Source: Pseudevernia furfuracea (Eukaryota > Ascomycota > Lecanoromycetes > Lecanorales > Parmeliaceae). Taken from it: a DNA stretch of 64,000 bases. Where the stretch lies: positions 2,154,414 through 2,218,413 of the forward strand of contig JAIUPT010000020.1 of assembly GCA_022315425.1 (NCBI GenBank). Direction: 5' to 3'. Both the position numbers and the translations under genes were made by a program. Below the pieces are notes generated by a model that was not told the DNA's origin, did no database searches, and worked only from the letters and a program-made list of their open reading frames with translations. Shown here one piece after another: positions 54,199 to 64,000 of the stretch (positions within the stretch are counted from its first letter, which is position 1; each line of letters opens with the position of its first letter).

Positions 54199-55897
54199 AC
54201 GTCTGATGACGTGACATATACGAGCACACCGCAACACCTCAACATCAGATCAGCTGCACATTCTGACCCCATTATCAATTCGATCGCAATGTATCTTTCA
54301 TTCTCGCAGCGCGTCCACCCTAAGGAGCAGGGAAGCACCTCTGTCTCCGCTTGGGTTCGAAATCAACGACACTCGATGCTGTTCTGTTGCTCGCAAGGAG
54401 AAGGAATGTTTGATGGACATCGAGACAGGCTAGGCTTAGGAAACGGGATATGGTAAGGCAACGGTCGGGCTGACATTACAAACGTCCTTGCTGACATGAA
54501 TCAAAGGGAAGTGACCGACGTACCCTTCATCGGCAACGACAAATCTCTTGGCTCGCCCGTACTTGCTTTACATCCATGCCGCCACAACTGGCATACCGCT
54601 GCTGCTGCTTCCACCACCAGCACAGACTCTGAACAGAGTTGCGGAAGTTCTCGCCATCGCTTACGGACTTGAAGGGGGAGATGCGCTACACTTCACGAAA
54701 GATGGCCGTGGGACCCATATGTGCGCATACTTCTCTGGCTGTCCCAACAGCACTTGATAGATGAGCATGACTCCGATGGAGTCATGTCCCTGTTACACTG
54801 CATAATGCTATCATCTGAGGTCAATTCCCACGTAGCTGATGCAGAATTGTAGCTAACCATTGGCAGTATTGATCCGCTATTGTGTTCAAGGCTACGGTGT
54901 CTATTTCATCATCTCCGACGCCTTCTTCGGTTCTGTGGCCAGTTTTGTACGAGTGGCTTTCCACTGCGCACGGTTCACCCACCGCCATTGGCTGATAGAG
55001 TGAACATGACATACCTCGAGCTCATTCCGATCGACTCTGTCACAACCTTTCCTACACGTGACTGCATTGGCCCTCGCTCTGCCAAGTGCGCTTTGACAAA
55101 GAGCTGTACATTCTACAGCGAATGCAGTGCTCAAGTCAAGCCTACCACTCTTCTTAATTGAAATTCCTGTCATACCGTATTCCGGATCATGATCCGGGTT
55201 GCCGCTGTCGTCAAGGCCGTCAGACTACCCAGCAGCATTTCGTGTCAACAGTGATCACTTGCAAGAGGTGTGGACTTTCCTACAAGCTCTGTATGTCTCA
55301 GAGACGTCACAGCATCGAAGACTGTTGGTATGAAAAACACTTTTCTGCCCTTCGTGTATACCTTTGAGAATCGGGATCGCGTGCTAATAGAAGATTTGCT
55401 GCAGTGAACAGTGTAAGAACGTGGATTCGTATGGGGGCTATGGTTATTGAAGGTCAACGGAAAGCTTCTGCTTAATTGTGGTTTGAGGCACAGGCGTGTT
55501 GAATCTTGGACAATGATAGCACACCTCAAGCCGGAAGAAATGCATCGCGTCCGGCATTTATCTTAGAAAGCAAGTATATACATATGTGTTATCGATAAGG
55601 AACTTCTTCTCAAAGGCCTAACCCTAGTATTCTCGGGCTTTGCCTTGCAAAACCTATCCGGATAAATTTTTCATTGGTGGAACAACGTTTTCCGGATCGA
55701 CCGCTAGCGGCAGGTTTTGCCAGGCAAAGCCTACCTTGGCAATGACCGCCAGCGACGTCCACCATAAAGATTTGCATGCAGTCTTCGTCGCTGAGAGCAT
55801 TATTGACTAGAATAGTGATGCTGGGAGTATTATAGACTGGAATAATGACTAAAATAGTGATGTTGAAAATTGCGACACTCAATGCGACACTCAATGG
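54199..55897. other. Gene-poor region with broken frames
   Basis: Frames near 54548-54757 and 55158-55367 look mildly protein-like (the latter has CKRCGLSYKLCMSQRRHSIEDC), but neither has a convincing start, splice extension or family. No gene is called. Confidence 0.35.
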
Positions 55898-56360
55898 CAG
55901 TGGTCTCAGCAGTGGTCTCAGCATTGGTCTCAGCATTGTTCTCAGCATTGGTCTCAGCATTGGTCTCAGCATTGGTCTCAGCATTGATCTCAGCATTGGT
56001 CTTAGCGATATTCTCAGCAGTATTCTCAGCAGTATTCTCAGCGGTATTGGTCTCAGCGGTATTCTCAGCGCTGGTCTCAGCAGGCAGTGTTCTCAGCGGT
56101 ATTCTCAGCGCTGGTCTCAGCAGGCAGTATTCTCTGCGGTATTCCCTGCGGTAATCTCTGCGGTATTCTCAGCGGTGGTCTCAGCAGTCTTCTCAGCGGT
56201 ATTGGTCTCAGCGGTGGTCTCAGCAGTATTCTCAGCGGTATTGGTCTCAGCGATATTCTCAGCAGTGGTCTCAGCAGGCAGTATTCTCAGCGATATTCTC
56301 GGCAGGCAGTATTCTCAGCAATAATCTCAGCACTAATCTCAGCATTAATCTCAGCAGTGA
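55898..56360. repeat. 12-bp tandem repeat array (GGTCTCAGCATT / ATTCTCAGCGGT)
   Basis: About 38 units of a degenerate dodecamer built on TCTCAGC(A/G)(G/T)T. Being a multiple of three, it is open in several frames on both strands (for example repeated Met-Leu-Arg-Pro on minus); these are not treated as genes. Confidence 0.9.
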
Positions 56361-56487
56361 TAGTGACAGTAACAGTAATAATAACAGTAATAGTAACAAT
56401 AACAATAATAATAATAATAATAATAATAGTAATAGTAATAGTAATAATAATAATAATAATAACAATAATAATAATAATAATAATAAA
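56361..56487. repeat. TAA/TAG/AAC trinucleotide microsatellite
   Basis: Runs of AATAAT, AGTAAT and AACAAT follow directly from the dodecamer array and mark the border to the AT-rich block. Confidence 0.9.
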
Positions 56488-57777
56488 TTAATCTTAGTAT
56501 TACTATTCTAGTTAATCGCGATCTTTATAATATTATTTTAGTTATTATTTTAATTAATAATACTCTTAATCTTACTATTTTAATTATCGTTTTAATTAAT
56601 AATACTTATAATATAAGTTATAATTAATTATAATAAGTTAAAACTAGTTATAACTACGTGTAGTATTAATTACTATTAATTAAAAAGTTATTTAAATATT
56701 TATAAGTTTAGAATATATAAAGAATTAAAAAATATTAGTTTAAATATCTTATTTAATTAATATAATATAATTCAACTATATGTAGTTCGACTATATAAGT
56801 TATAATTAATAAAGAACTAGTTCTAACTACGTATAGTATTAATTAATTATTAATTAAAAAGTAATATTAATTGTTATAGATTTAAAATATATAAAGAATT
56901 AATAATATTAATTTAAATATTTCACTTAGTTAATATAATATAGTTTAACTATATATAGTTCGACTATATGTAGTTATAACTACGTGTGTATTAATTACGT
57001 TTATTATTAATTAAAAAGTAATATTAATAATTATAAGTTTAGAATATATATAATAATAATAATATTAGTTTAAGTATAAAAGAAGATAAAAGTTGTTTAT
57101 AAATTAAATATATTATATTTTAATAAAGTTAAAAGTTTATTAATAAAAAGAGTTATATTTAAAGTTGAGTTTATAATAGTATATATTAAGTAATAAATAG
57201 TAGTAAGAGTAATTAAAATTAAAATATAATTATATATATTTTAAAGATTAAAAGTTTAAATAGTTAATTAAGTTTAAATAAGTAGTTAGTTAAAAAAGAA
57301 AAAATAGAGTTATATAAGTTAATAAAGTATAAAAAGAGTTAATAAAGTATAAAAAGAGTTATATAATATATAATATAAAGATGTTAAGAGTATAAATAAG
57401 TGTTAGTGTTTATGTAATTAATAAAGTTTTTATTTAAGATGTTATAAAGTTATTAAAATATATAAAGTAAATAAGAGAGTAAAAGAAGAAGTAAGTAAGA
57501 AGTATATATATTTAAAATTATATAAGTATTATTAAGTAAAGAGAAGAATAAGAGTAAAAATAAAAAAAGAAGAATAAAAAGAAGAAGAAGAATAAAAATA
57601 AGAGTAAAAGAATTAAAGTTATTAAAATATATAAGTATTAATAAATAAAAGAAGAAGTAAAAGTTATTATAAGAATAAAAGTAAGAGAGAGAATAAGAGA
57701 AATAAAAGTTATTATAAGAATAAGAGAAAATATAAAAGAGATAAGAATTAAAAGTTGATTTGATTTGATTTTATACT
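56488..57777. other. Very AT-rich, gene-free block
   Basis: Almost entirely A and T with scattered G; purine-rich AAGAATAAAAG tracts occupy 57280-57750. No coding potential. The composition fits sequence saturated by C-to-T change on both strands. Confidence 0.8.
56630..57060. repeat. AT-rich tandem repeat of about 160 bp
   Basis: Three diverged copies share the order AACTACGT, ATTAATTAAAAAGTAAT, ATAAGTTTAGAATATAT and TAGTTCGACTATAT. The AACTACG anchors lie at 56652, 56825 and 56978. Confidence 0.65.
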
Positions 57778-59243
57778 CGTGTCTATTCAAGCTACGAAGA
57801 GTAATTACGGGCTACTGCTTAGACTGTATTATAAGAGAAACCTTTCTTCGACTAGTCGAAACAGGGTAAAAACTCTCGCTATTCTTTCTTATCGCATCTT
57901 CTTGTCGCATAGTCTTTCTACCACACTGCGTTTCCTAGTCTATTCGTACGAATTCGTATGCCTTCTTAAAGTACTTGTTGTTACTCCTATTATTGCCTAC
58001 CATATAACTGCTTCTTAGCCAACGAGAACTATTCTAAAAGATCAATCGAGATCAGTCATCGCGCTGCGGCCTTTGCCTCTCGCGAGATTGTTAACATCTC
58101 TCTTAGATCAGCTATCCCAGCCTTCTTTAGAAGAGTTTGTCTCTCGCTTCTCAGCCTTAAGTAGAATAAGAGAACGTGTCTAATATTCTATTTTCTTCAG
58201 TCACACTCGCATACGAAAGAGAGTATCTCAGAGACTTTGCACATATATAAAAAGTGTGTTAAATCGATCTTCTCTATTCGTAGCTGAATTAGAGCGAAGC
58301 TCTCTACTTTTGTTAAACCTTTATAAAGAGATCTTTTATTTGATCATAGATCTCCTCTTTGTGCGAAGCTGCGTCGTTCTTCTGAAATCTTAGTCTGATA
58401 CTAAGCTCACACTGCTTCTCAGACTGCTTTCTATTAGTCTTTAACAAGGTCTCTAGCCTTTCTTGACATTCTTTCTTCGTCAGATATTTGTAAAGAGTCT
58501 CAATTTTCGAGTCGAAGCGTTCTTAGAGCTCACTCTTCTTTATCTTCTACTGAGATCTGAAGAACTACTCGTCTTTTATCTCGTTTCTCTCTTAGCTTTC
58601 TTCGAATTCTCGTATTTCCTAGCTTCGTAACGAGATAACTATCTCTAAGTGCTTGATTTCGAAGTACTGCTTAATTCATCGTGATCTAAAGAGGGGAAAT
58701 CCCTATCTCCGCTTCGACGACTCTCTTATTAATGACTTTATATGTCTCGACTACTCTTCGTAGACATTTATTCTATATAATCTCTAGAGTCTTAACGTGA
58801 GATCGCTTGTTATCTCGAAGATCTCGTAATGTGTGTCACGTTGCTGCTGCGTATATTATCGCTAATCGTACGACAGAGTTATACACTTGTCTTGCTTTGT
58901 TTAATGTGACGTCTCATGTTGAGACTACAGTTATTGATAGTGCTCTGCATTACGATTTTATCTTGACCTTGACTTTTCTAATATGAGATTCTCAACGAAG
59001 TTTGTCGTCGATCTGCAGTTCTAACACGCGAATACTAGTCTTTGACTTTGTCGTTATAGAGTCTAGGTCGACGCTGACTCTCATATTGAACTTCTCTGAA
59101 CTTCTTATTAGATAAATTAACTCGTATTTCTTTGACGCGAACGTCGCTTCATGAGTCCCTGCTCATTATAAACAGATTTCGTGTGCTTTTCTAAGAGTCT
59201 CGCAGTTTGCCTCAGTGCTCTTTTCATATGTCAGCAGATAAAT

Positions 59244-59255
59244 ATCGTTAACGAA
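59244..59255 (-). other. Inactivated RT catalytic motif (FVND)
   Basis: The four codons read Phe-Val-Asn-Asp where LINE reverse transcriptases have Phe-[AV]-Asp-Asp. One G-to-A change (GAC to AAC) explains it. The following residues IYLLTYE fit the strand after the motif. Confidence 0.7.
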
Positions 59256-61789
59256 TTCTTTTACTTACAGTTTCAACTTGATCTTCGTATATCTCTCAAT
59301 CAAGAAAGCGTTGAAGAATAAAAAAAGAATAGACGACATCGAAGATCCCTATGAGATCCTCGTCTCTGTAGACTTCAGTCTGCTTGTTATTCTTTCTAGA
59401 GTGAGAGAGATTTCTCTGTCAGTAAGAAAGCTTCTTATTCAGTTCATAATTAGCTTCGAGATTCTCTTCTGTCTAAGATTGTGAAGCAGACGATGATAAG
59501 AGACGTTATCGAAAGTCTCTATCATATCTAGTGAGAGAAGACTAACAACTTTGTTCTTTTCACAATCTCAGACTGTGTGCACTGCATCTATTATCGTTTT
59601 TAAAACTGTCTTCGTAGATCTCTTTCTTCTAACTCTTATCTATTCTAACGAGAAAAGGTCATTATCTTCTGCGCAGTCACTAAGTCTGCGCGCAATTACT
59701 ATCTTTAGTGTCTTCTTCAGTGTACTTAAGAGTGTTATTAATCTATACGACTTCGATTCGAAGTAGTTCTCCTTCTTTGACTTTCTTAACACAATAATAT
59801 TAGTCTTACGAAACTCCTTAGGATAATAATCCACGTCTACGCATATCTAAAATAAGTGTCTAAACTTAAAGAGCAGCTTCTCTGTAACTAGCCTTAAAAA
59901 GCGATTTAATAGATCATCTACTTCTAAAGCTTTGTCTAATTTTAATCTAAAGATAGTCTTACGTATCTCTTTCTTCGTGATCTAACTATTTATTGATAGC
60001 GAAGAAGAATAGACTGCTTTTAAAATATCGAAGATATCTGTCTGAGGGGAAGAAGAAAAGAAAGTCTTTCTTAAAATATTAACTTTTTCTTTAAACGTAA
60101 TAACTAGACTTTCTCCTATTCTTCTCATTGACGAGAACTTCGATAGGGGCTTAAAATATATGCTGTCGTTTCTCGCCCAGCTGACTATATTTTAAACCCC
60201 TTTAAATAATTACGTCATCTCGTACACTTCTCTGCGAAAGTAAAGAGTCTTGATCTTACTTATTATCTTATCTCTCTTCTTGAGTGTCGCTCTTCATGCG
60301 TGCTCTGCGTGCTCGTTACGACTAACTCGATATCGAGATATCTTAGTCTTCGTTTTCTTTATTGCTAGACTGCACTCTTCGTCTCAAAATAACTTATCTT
60401 TTTTTAACGACTTAGTTCACGATATTATATTCTTTATTATCTTATCAAGTTCTCTATAGAGCAGACTAACATAGTTATCGATCTGCTTCGAATTTGTTAA
60501 AGAGTCTAATGAGAGTGTCGCGTCTAGTACTTAAGCTTCTTTAACTATCTCTTCTAATTTTGTTATCTTTTAAGCACGACGTCGCTGTTTCGAGACGCTC
60601 TTCGTTATTAGATCGAGCTTCGTGAGTATTAAAAGATGATTCGAGTTATGCTATAGATTCGATTCTATTTAATAACGAATTATTGTCTTCGTTATCTCTG
60701 AAGTAGTGAAGATTAGATCGATCGCACTCTTCTATTCTCGAGATCTTCACGTTACTGCTTTCTTTGATAGAGCTAGATTTATTCTTCTCTCTACAATTAC
60801 TGCAATTAGATCGTTCGTCTCTTTATAATACGAGAATCTATCAAAATTATTTTAGTTAGAATAATATAGATTGAAGTCCCCGAGCAAGAGATGCTTCTTA
60901 GACTTCTATAGAAGCTCTAGAATCTATAATAGACTAGAGAGGTTCTCTGTCGAGAATAGCGATGGGCTCGAATTGTAGATATTGTGAATTAAGAGTCTCT
61001 CGATTCGATTCGCTTGCTCTCCCTATCTGGGTCGAATTCTCAGCGTACTTATATTCTTTGTCACGAACTTCACATCTCAGTTCTTCGAATTCAGTCTCTT
61101 ATTGATATAGAAGTATACTCTCGTATTCTTTTTCGAGCGATATATTAGATAAAATTAACTAGTCTCTGAGTTGTACGAGAATTCTATGTGCGAGTTGAAG
61201 CTTGATTCTTGAATCGCAAGTACGTTAATATCTTGAATTTCTACGTCTATTAACAAGGCAGTTATTATTCTCAGTTTATTTCTTATGTTATATTGTAAGA
61301 TTCTCAGCGTCGCGATATTCTTTATAGATTATCGTTGTCTGATATCTCTATATCTTCTTGATCTGTAATTACTTCTACTTGCTATGCTAACTGCATAACG
61401 CTTATCATCTCTTTTAACGTTAAGTTATACGTTATTTCTCTAGAGACGAAGATCTCGTTAATAAGACTTCTCTATTGAAGAAAAGATTGCGTGATCTTTT
61501 CGAAGACACTCGATGCTGCGATTATCTGTTATTCTAGCGCTTCAGCGACAGTAAAGAATTAAAAGCGTGTCGTTGATTTTTCTACTCTCTGCTTGTCTCT
61601 CTACATATTCTAACTTCTTCTCTGAGTCTTTGACGTCTCTTTTAACTCGATTATCTCTGAGACTATCTTTCTCTTCTTCTTTAAGTTTATTAATATAAAT
61701 TCGTCACTTCTTTTTAAAGGTGTCAAAGGTGATTTCTCTCTTAGCGGCCCATACAGTAGAAACTTAGTCGCTATTCTCTGACGCGTTCT

Positions 61790-61995
61790 CTGAGCTTCTC
61801 TGACCCTTACTAAGTAGGTCTTCTTATACGCTGCGTGACCTATGCCCTCGCAGTCAGCGTAGGCCTTTGACGTCCCTAACGCCTTCTCCTAATAACTACG
61901 TGTGTCATGATCTTAACTGTATTCTGCGCAGCGCGTAGGGTTTAAGCACTTTCTAGTCATATGTTTCTATTTCTGATAGTTATAACACTGTATAA
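61790..61995 (-). other. Zinc-knuckle remnant of LINE ORF1
   Basis: CYNYQK.KHMTRKCLNPTRCAEYS and DCEGIGHAAYKKTYLVRVREAQRTRQR can be followed. Several zinc Cys codons are TAC (Tyr), the product of G-to-A change in TGC. Confidence 0.65.
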
Positions 61996-63039
61996 CTGTT
62001 ACTATCTAATCAAATCTTTTCACTCTCTTCATCTCACTTGCCTCGATTAGATGCTTTCTATTAAGATCGTTAGTCATCTTCGTCGTCGCGACGTACAGCA
62101 TTAGAGAGGAGTATAGCTTCCTTCTTCTCTCTTTTATCGTATCAACGTCGTAACATTATCGTGTCTTGACTATCTCGAGTTCTAGATGCAGACTTCGATT
62201 CTCTATCTCTATTCTTTTCTTAATAATAGTCTGATTGTCTATATCGAATTTCGAAACTCTCATTTCGTGAATCATTACTGAAAAGAACTTTCTCACTACT
62301 ACTATCGAGTTATATATCTCTAACACTTATCTCGTGTCTTTCTCGAGAGTCTTTTTGATCTCTTACGTAGTCGTCTGCAGTAATAAATCTTCGCTTCGAA
62401 GTTTATTCACTATAACGATCTGTTCTGACGAGATATGCTTCTGTTTATTCTTGAAGACGACGAGAATTCTCTCGCTCTTTATCTTCTTCATTGTCACTCT
62501 TTTCTTCTCTCTATGTATAACTATCAAGATCTAACGCTTCTTTCTCGTGTTCTCGATTTCGAACGATATTAGACGTGAAACTAACTTCGTTGCTTCGTTT
62601 GCTGCTGGTTCGAACGAGTTTCTCTATACTCAGCTTTCTATTAAAAATCTATTTCGCGTGAGAGTACTTTCTCAGCTATCGTAGTTCTCTCGTGAGTTCT
62701 ATTTCTTACTCTTTCTCTGACGTTCTTCGTCAGCTTTTTATATGTATACTTTGATCTAATCTATGCTCCTCTGAAGCACCTTTCAAGTTAACGCGTTTAG
62801 ATTCTCGTACGACGTGTTTTCTATGGTCTCTAGGGTCGCAATAGCCGCAGTTGTCTGTTTCTCCGCGTTTTCCACGTGTAGACTTGCTCTTCGTTCGTTA
62901 TTATTTGTTAGTGACTATTAGACTGACTTATATAATATAGATATATATAAGACAGACTAGGGTTGTGTAGCAATGTGAACTTAGCGAAGATATATATATT
63001 GCGTATAGTATATCTAATAGTAAGACTAATTCTTAAGAA

Positions 63040-63650
63040 AGAAAAATGAGAAACTTCGAGACATGACCCTCTTAAGCTTCTCACGCCAAGGATTCGCTTG
63101 ACATGCGTATATCAAGCGATTCGATTACGCTCGACAACCCTCGAGCTCATGCGATAGCTGTTCTCTTGATCCCGCTGCTAACATGATCTTCTCTCTTCAA
63201 GAATTCGTCCTCGAATTCATTGCTCTGAACAGACTCATTAAAACCCTTCAAATCCCAGAGAGAACATAAGGGAAAGAGTTCTTCCAGATCAGCTTCGCGT
63301 TAACATTGCAAATCTCAATTTGAAATGCGTAGATTGTAATACTTCTACGCCTTGCGCATGAGATTAAAAATGTTCGTATAATTATAGACGACGTGAAGTT
63401 TGTCGACGTTGATGTTTCTTATTGTTTAAGTCGTGAATCGCGTGACCGCGTCGTCGTCGTTATAAATGCGCGACGTGAATAATTGCTATGCGCTAGCCGT
63501 GAGTTGTGTATAAGTTTGTTTTTTCAAACTTTTTGTTTCTCACAAAACACACTCCTCTCTATTCTAATTCACAGCTATCAAACGTAGACATTATACTTCT
63601 TACGTATACACTAAACATTATCGTATCATCTATTTGATTATAACAGCTTA
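63040..63650 (+). mobile_element. Probable LTR (5' end of a second, AT-biased LTR element)
   Basis: A TATA box (GTTATAAATGCGCGACG, about 63459) is followed by about 175 bp of leader-like sequence (ACTCCTCTCTATTC, CACAGCTATCAAACGTAGACA) ending GATTATAACA near 63649. This resembles the R-U5 part and CA end of fungal Gypsy LTRs from memory. The left boundary and the second LTR are not visible; the element would run off the right edge. Confidence 0.35.
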
Positions 63651-64000
63651 GATCTTTTCGACGATTGATCTCTCGATCTACGTTCTCTTTCGTTCTACGA
63701 TAAGTTAAATCAATCGTGATTTCGCGTGCGTTTTTAACACGTTTATAGTTTTATTCTTACAGCATTATTAATCGATTCTTCGTGCGAGTGAAGACGTTGA
63801 TTAAGAACTTTTATTATCGTTGTCTTCGAACGACGAATTAACATATCTCGAATAGCTATGATGTTATCTTCGCGAAGATAAAAAAGATGCTACGAAAGTG
63901 TATTCACTGCGTCGACCTGAGGGTCGATTGTGAATTCGTACGTAAACATATATAGTTCATAATTCAAACATAGCTGAAACGTCTGCTGATCTCAATTCAA
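63651..64000. other. Right-edge AT-rich sequence, no gene seen
   Basis: A mixture of AT-rich stretches and CGA-containing words. If the preceding LTR call is right, this would be the start of the element's interior. No reading frame is long enough to test that here. Confidence 0.4.

Larger units (their letters stand above)
57778..62960 (-). mobile_element. RIP-mutated Tad-like LINE (non-LTR retrotransposon)
   Basis: Read on the minus strand, remnants occur in the order of a Tad-clade LINE. ORF1 (about 62900-61340) has a zinc-knuckle region near 61990-61790, where CYNYQK...RCAEYS and KAYADCEGIGHAAYKK show Cys replaced by Tyr. The endonuclease begins near 61320 (LRILQYNIRNKL, VLAIQES). The reverse transcriptase near 59850-59240 has YYPKEFRKTNIIVLRK and SYRLITLLSTLKKTL, and the catalytic motif reads FVND (59255-59244) instead of FVDD. 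The 3' part near 58350-58150 has a degenerate SFALIQLR...HTF zinc-region tail. Stops are frequent in every frame. The changes are mostly G-to-A on the coding strand, as repeat-induced point mutation produces. The ends are approximate. Confidence 0.8.

Noticed and set aside
55610..55996. Minus-strand frame repeating Met-Leu-Arg-Pro as a possible repeat protein or antifreeze-like gene
   Set aside because: It lies in a 12-bp tandem array that is open in several frames on both strands; there is no start context, signal or splice support.
57779..58018. Plus-strand 79-codon frame in the AT-rich block as a gene
   Set aside because: It lies antisense to the 3' part of the LINE.
55898..64000. Telomere or centromere
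   Set aside because: No TTAGGG-type repeats are present; the AT-rich block is explained by a RIP-damaged LINE and tandem repeats. A subtelomeric position remains possible but unproven.
1..64000. tRNA, rRNA or other structured RNA genes
   Set aside because: I saw no sequence with the internal A- and B-box pattern or rRNA-like segments; a covariance-model scan would be needed to exclude them.

Overview
The window reads as nuclear DNA of a filamentous ascomycete (Pezizomycotina, most likely Dothideomycetes). Genes carry short GT-AG introns (mostly 42-75 bp) with CTAAC/CTGAC-like branch points. The gene content is typically fungal: metacaspase, RNase T2, GH16, an NrtA-type nitrate transporter, an RTA1-like protein and a mucin/apple-domain surface protein. 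The right end is an AT-rich block of transposons damaged by C-to-T changes of the RIP (repeat-induced point mutation) kind. The class assignment is inference from gene style, not a database match.

Left part (0.5-13.3 kb): an unnamed secreted cysteine-containing protein (517-1634, minus), a five-finger C2H2 protein (2255-4090, minus), a secreted RNase T2 with a C-terminal extension (5377-6779), a type I metacaspase (7825-9463, minus), a 2-oxoglutarate/Fe(II) oxygenase (10270-11479) and a secreted GH16 glucanase (12260-13261). Next come a 1.26 kb non-autonomous LTR element with identical LTRs (14626-15887), an aspartic protease (16437-17680) and an alpha/beta hydrolase (18323-19099, minus).

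Middle part (19-46 kb): a second member of the unnamed secreted family (21572-22854), then a mixture of intact genes and decayed ones. Intact: a 591-aa unknown, a GT25 glycosyltransferase, a berberine-bridge-type FAD oxidoreductase divergent from an epoxide hydrolase, a mucin/apple-domain protein, an RTA1-like 7-TM protein and a nitrate transporter. Broken: a pyridoxal-reductase-like aldo-keto reductase, a zinc alcohol dehydrogenase and a Fig1-family mating/calcium protein. A 250-bp MITE with perfect 19-bp terminal repeats and TA duplications lies at 31039-31288.

Right part (46.5-64 kb): a conserved fungal protein of unknown function (46528-48616), a cysteine-cluster/proline-rich protein (50028-51188), then gene-poor DNA with complex minisatellites (53323-54200 and 55898-56360). 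At about 56.4 kb composition shifts sharply to very AT-rich sequence. This holds AT-rich tandem repeats, a Tad-like LINE on the minus strand (about 62960-57780) with CCHC, endonuclease and reverse-transcriptase remnants, and what looks like the LTR of another element near 63.4-63.65 kb.

No operon-like pathway is visible. The oxidoreductase/epoxide hydrolase pair could be a small tailoring module, but no backbone synthase is present. Exon models were rebuilt by hand from reading frame, splice signals and (where stated) similarity between the two paralogues. Total coding lengths were checked to be multiples of three.
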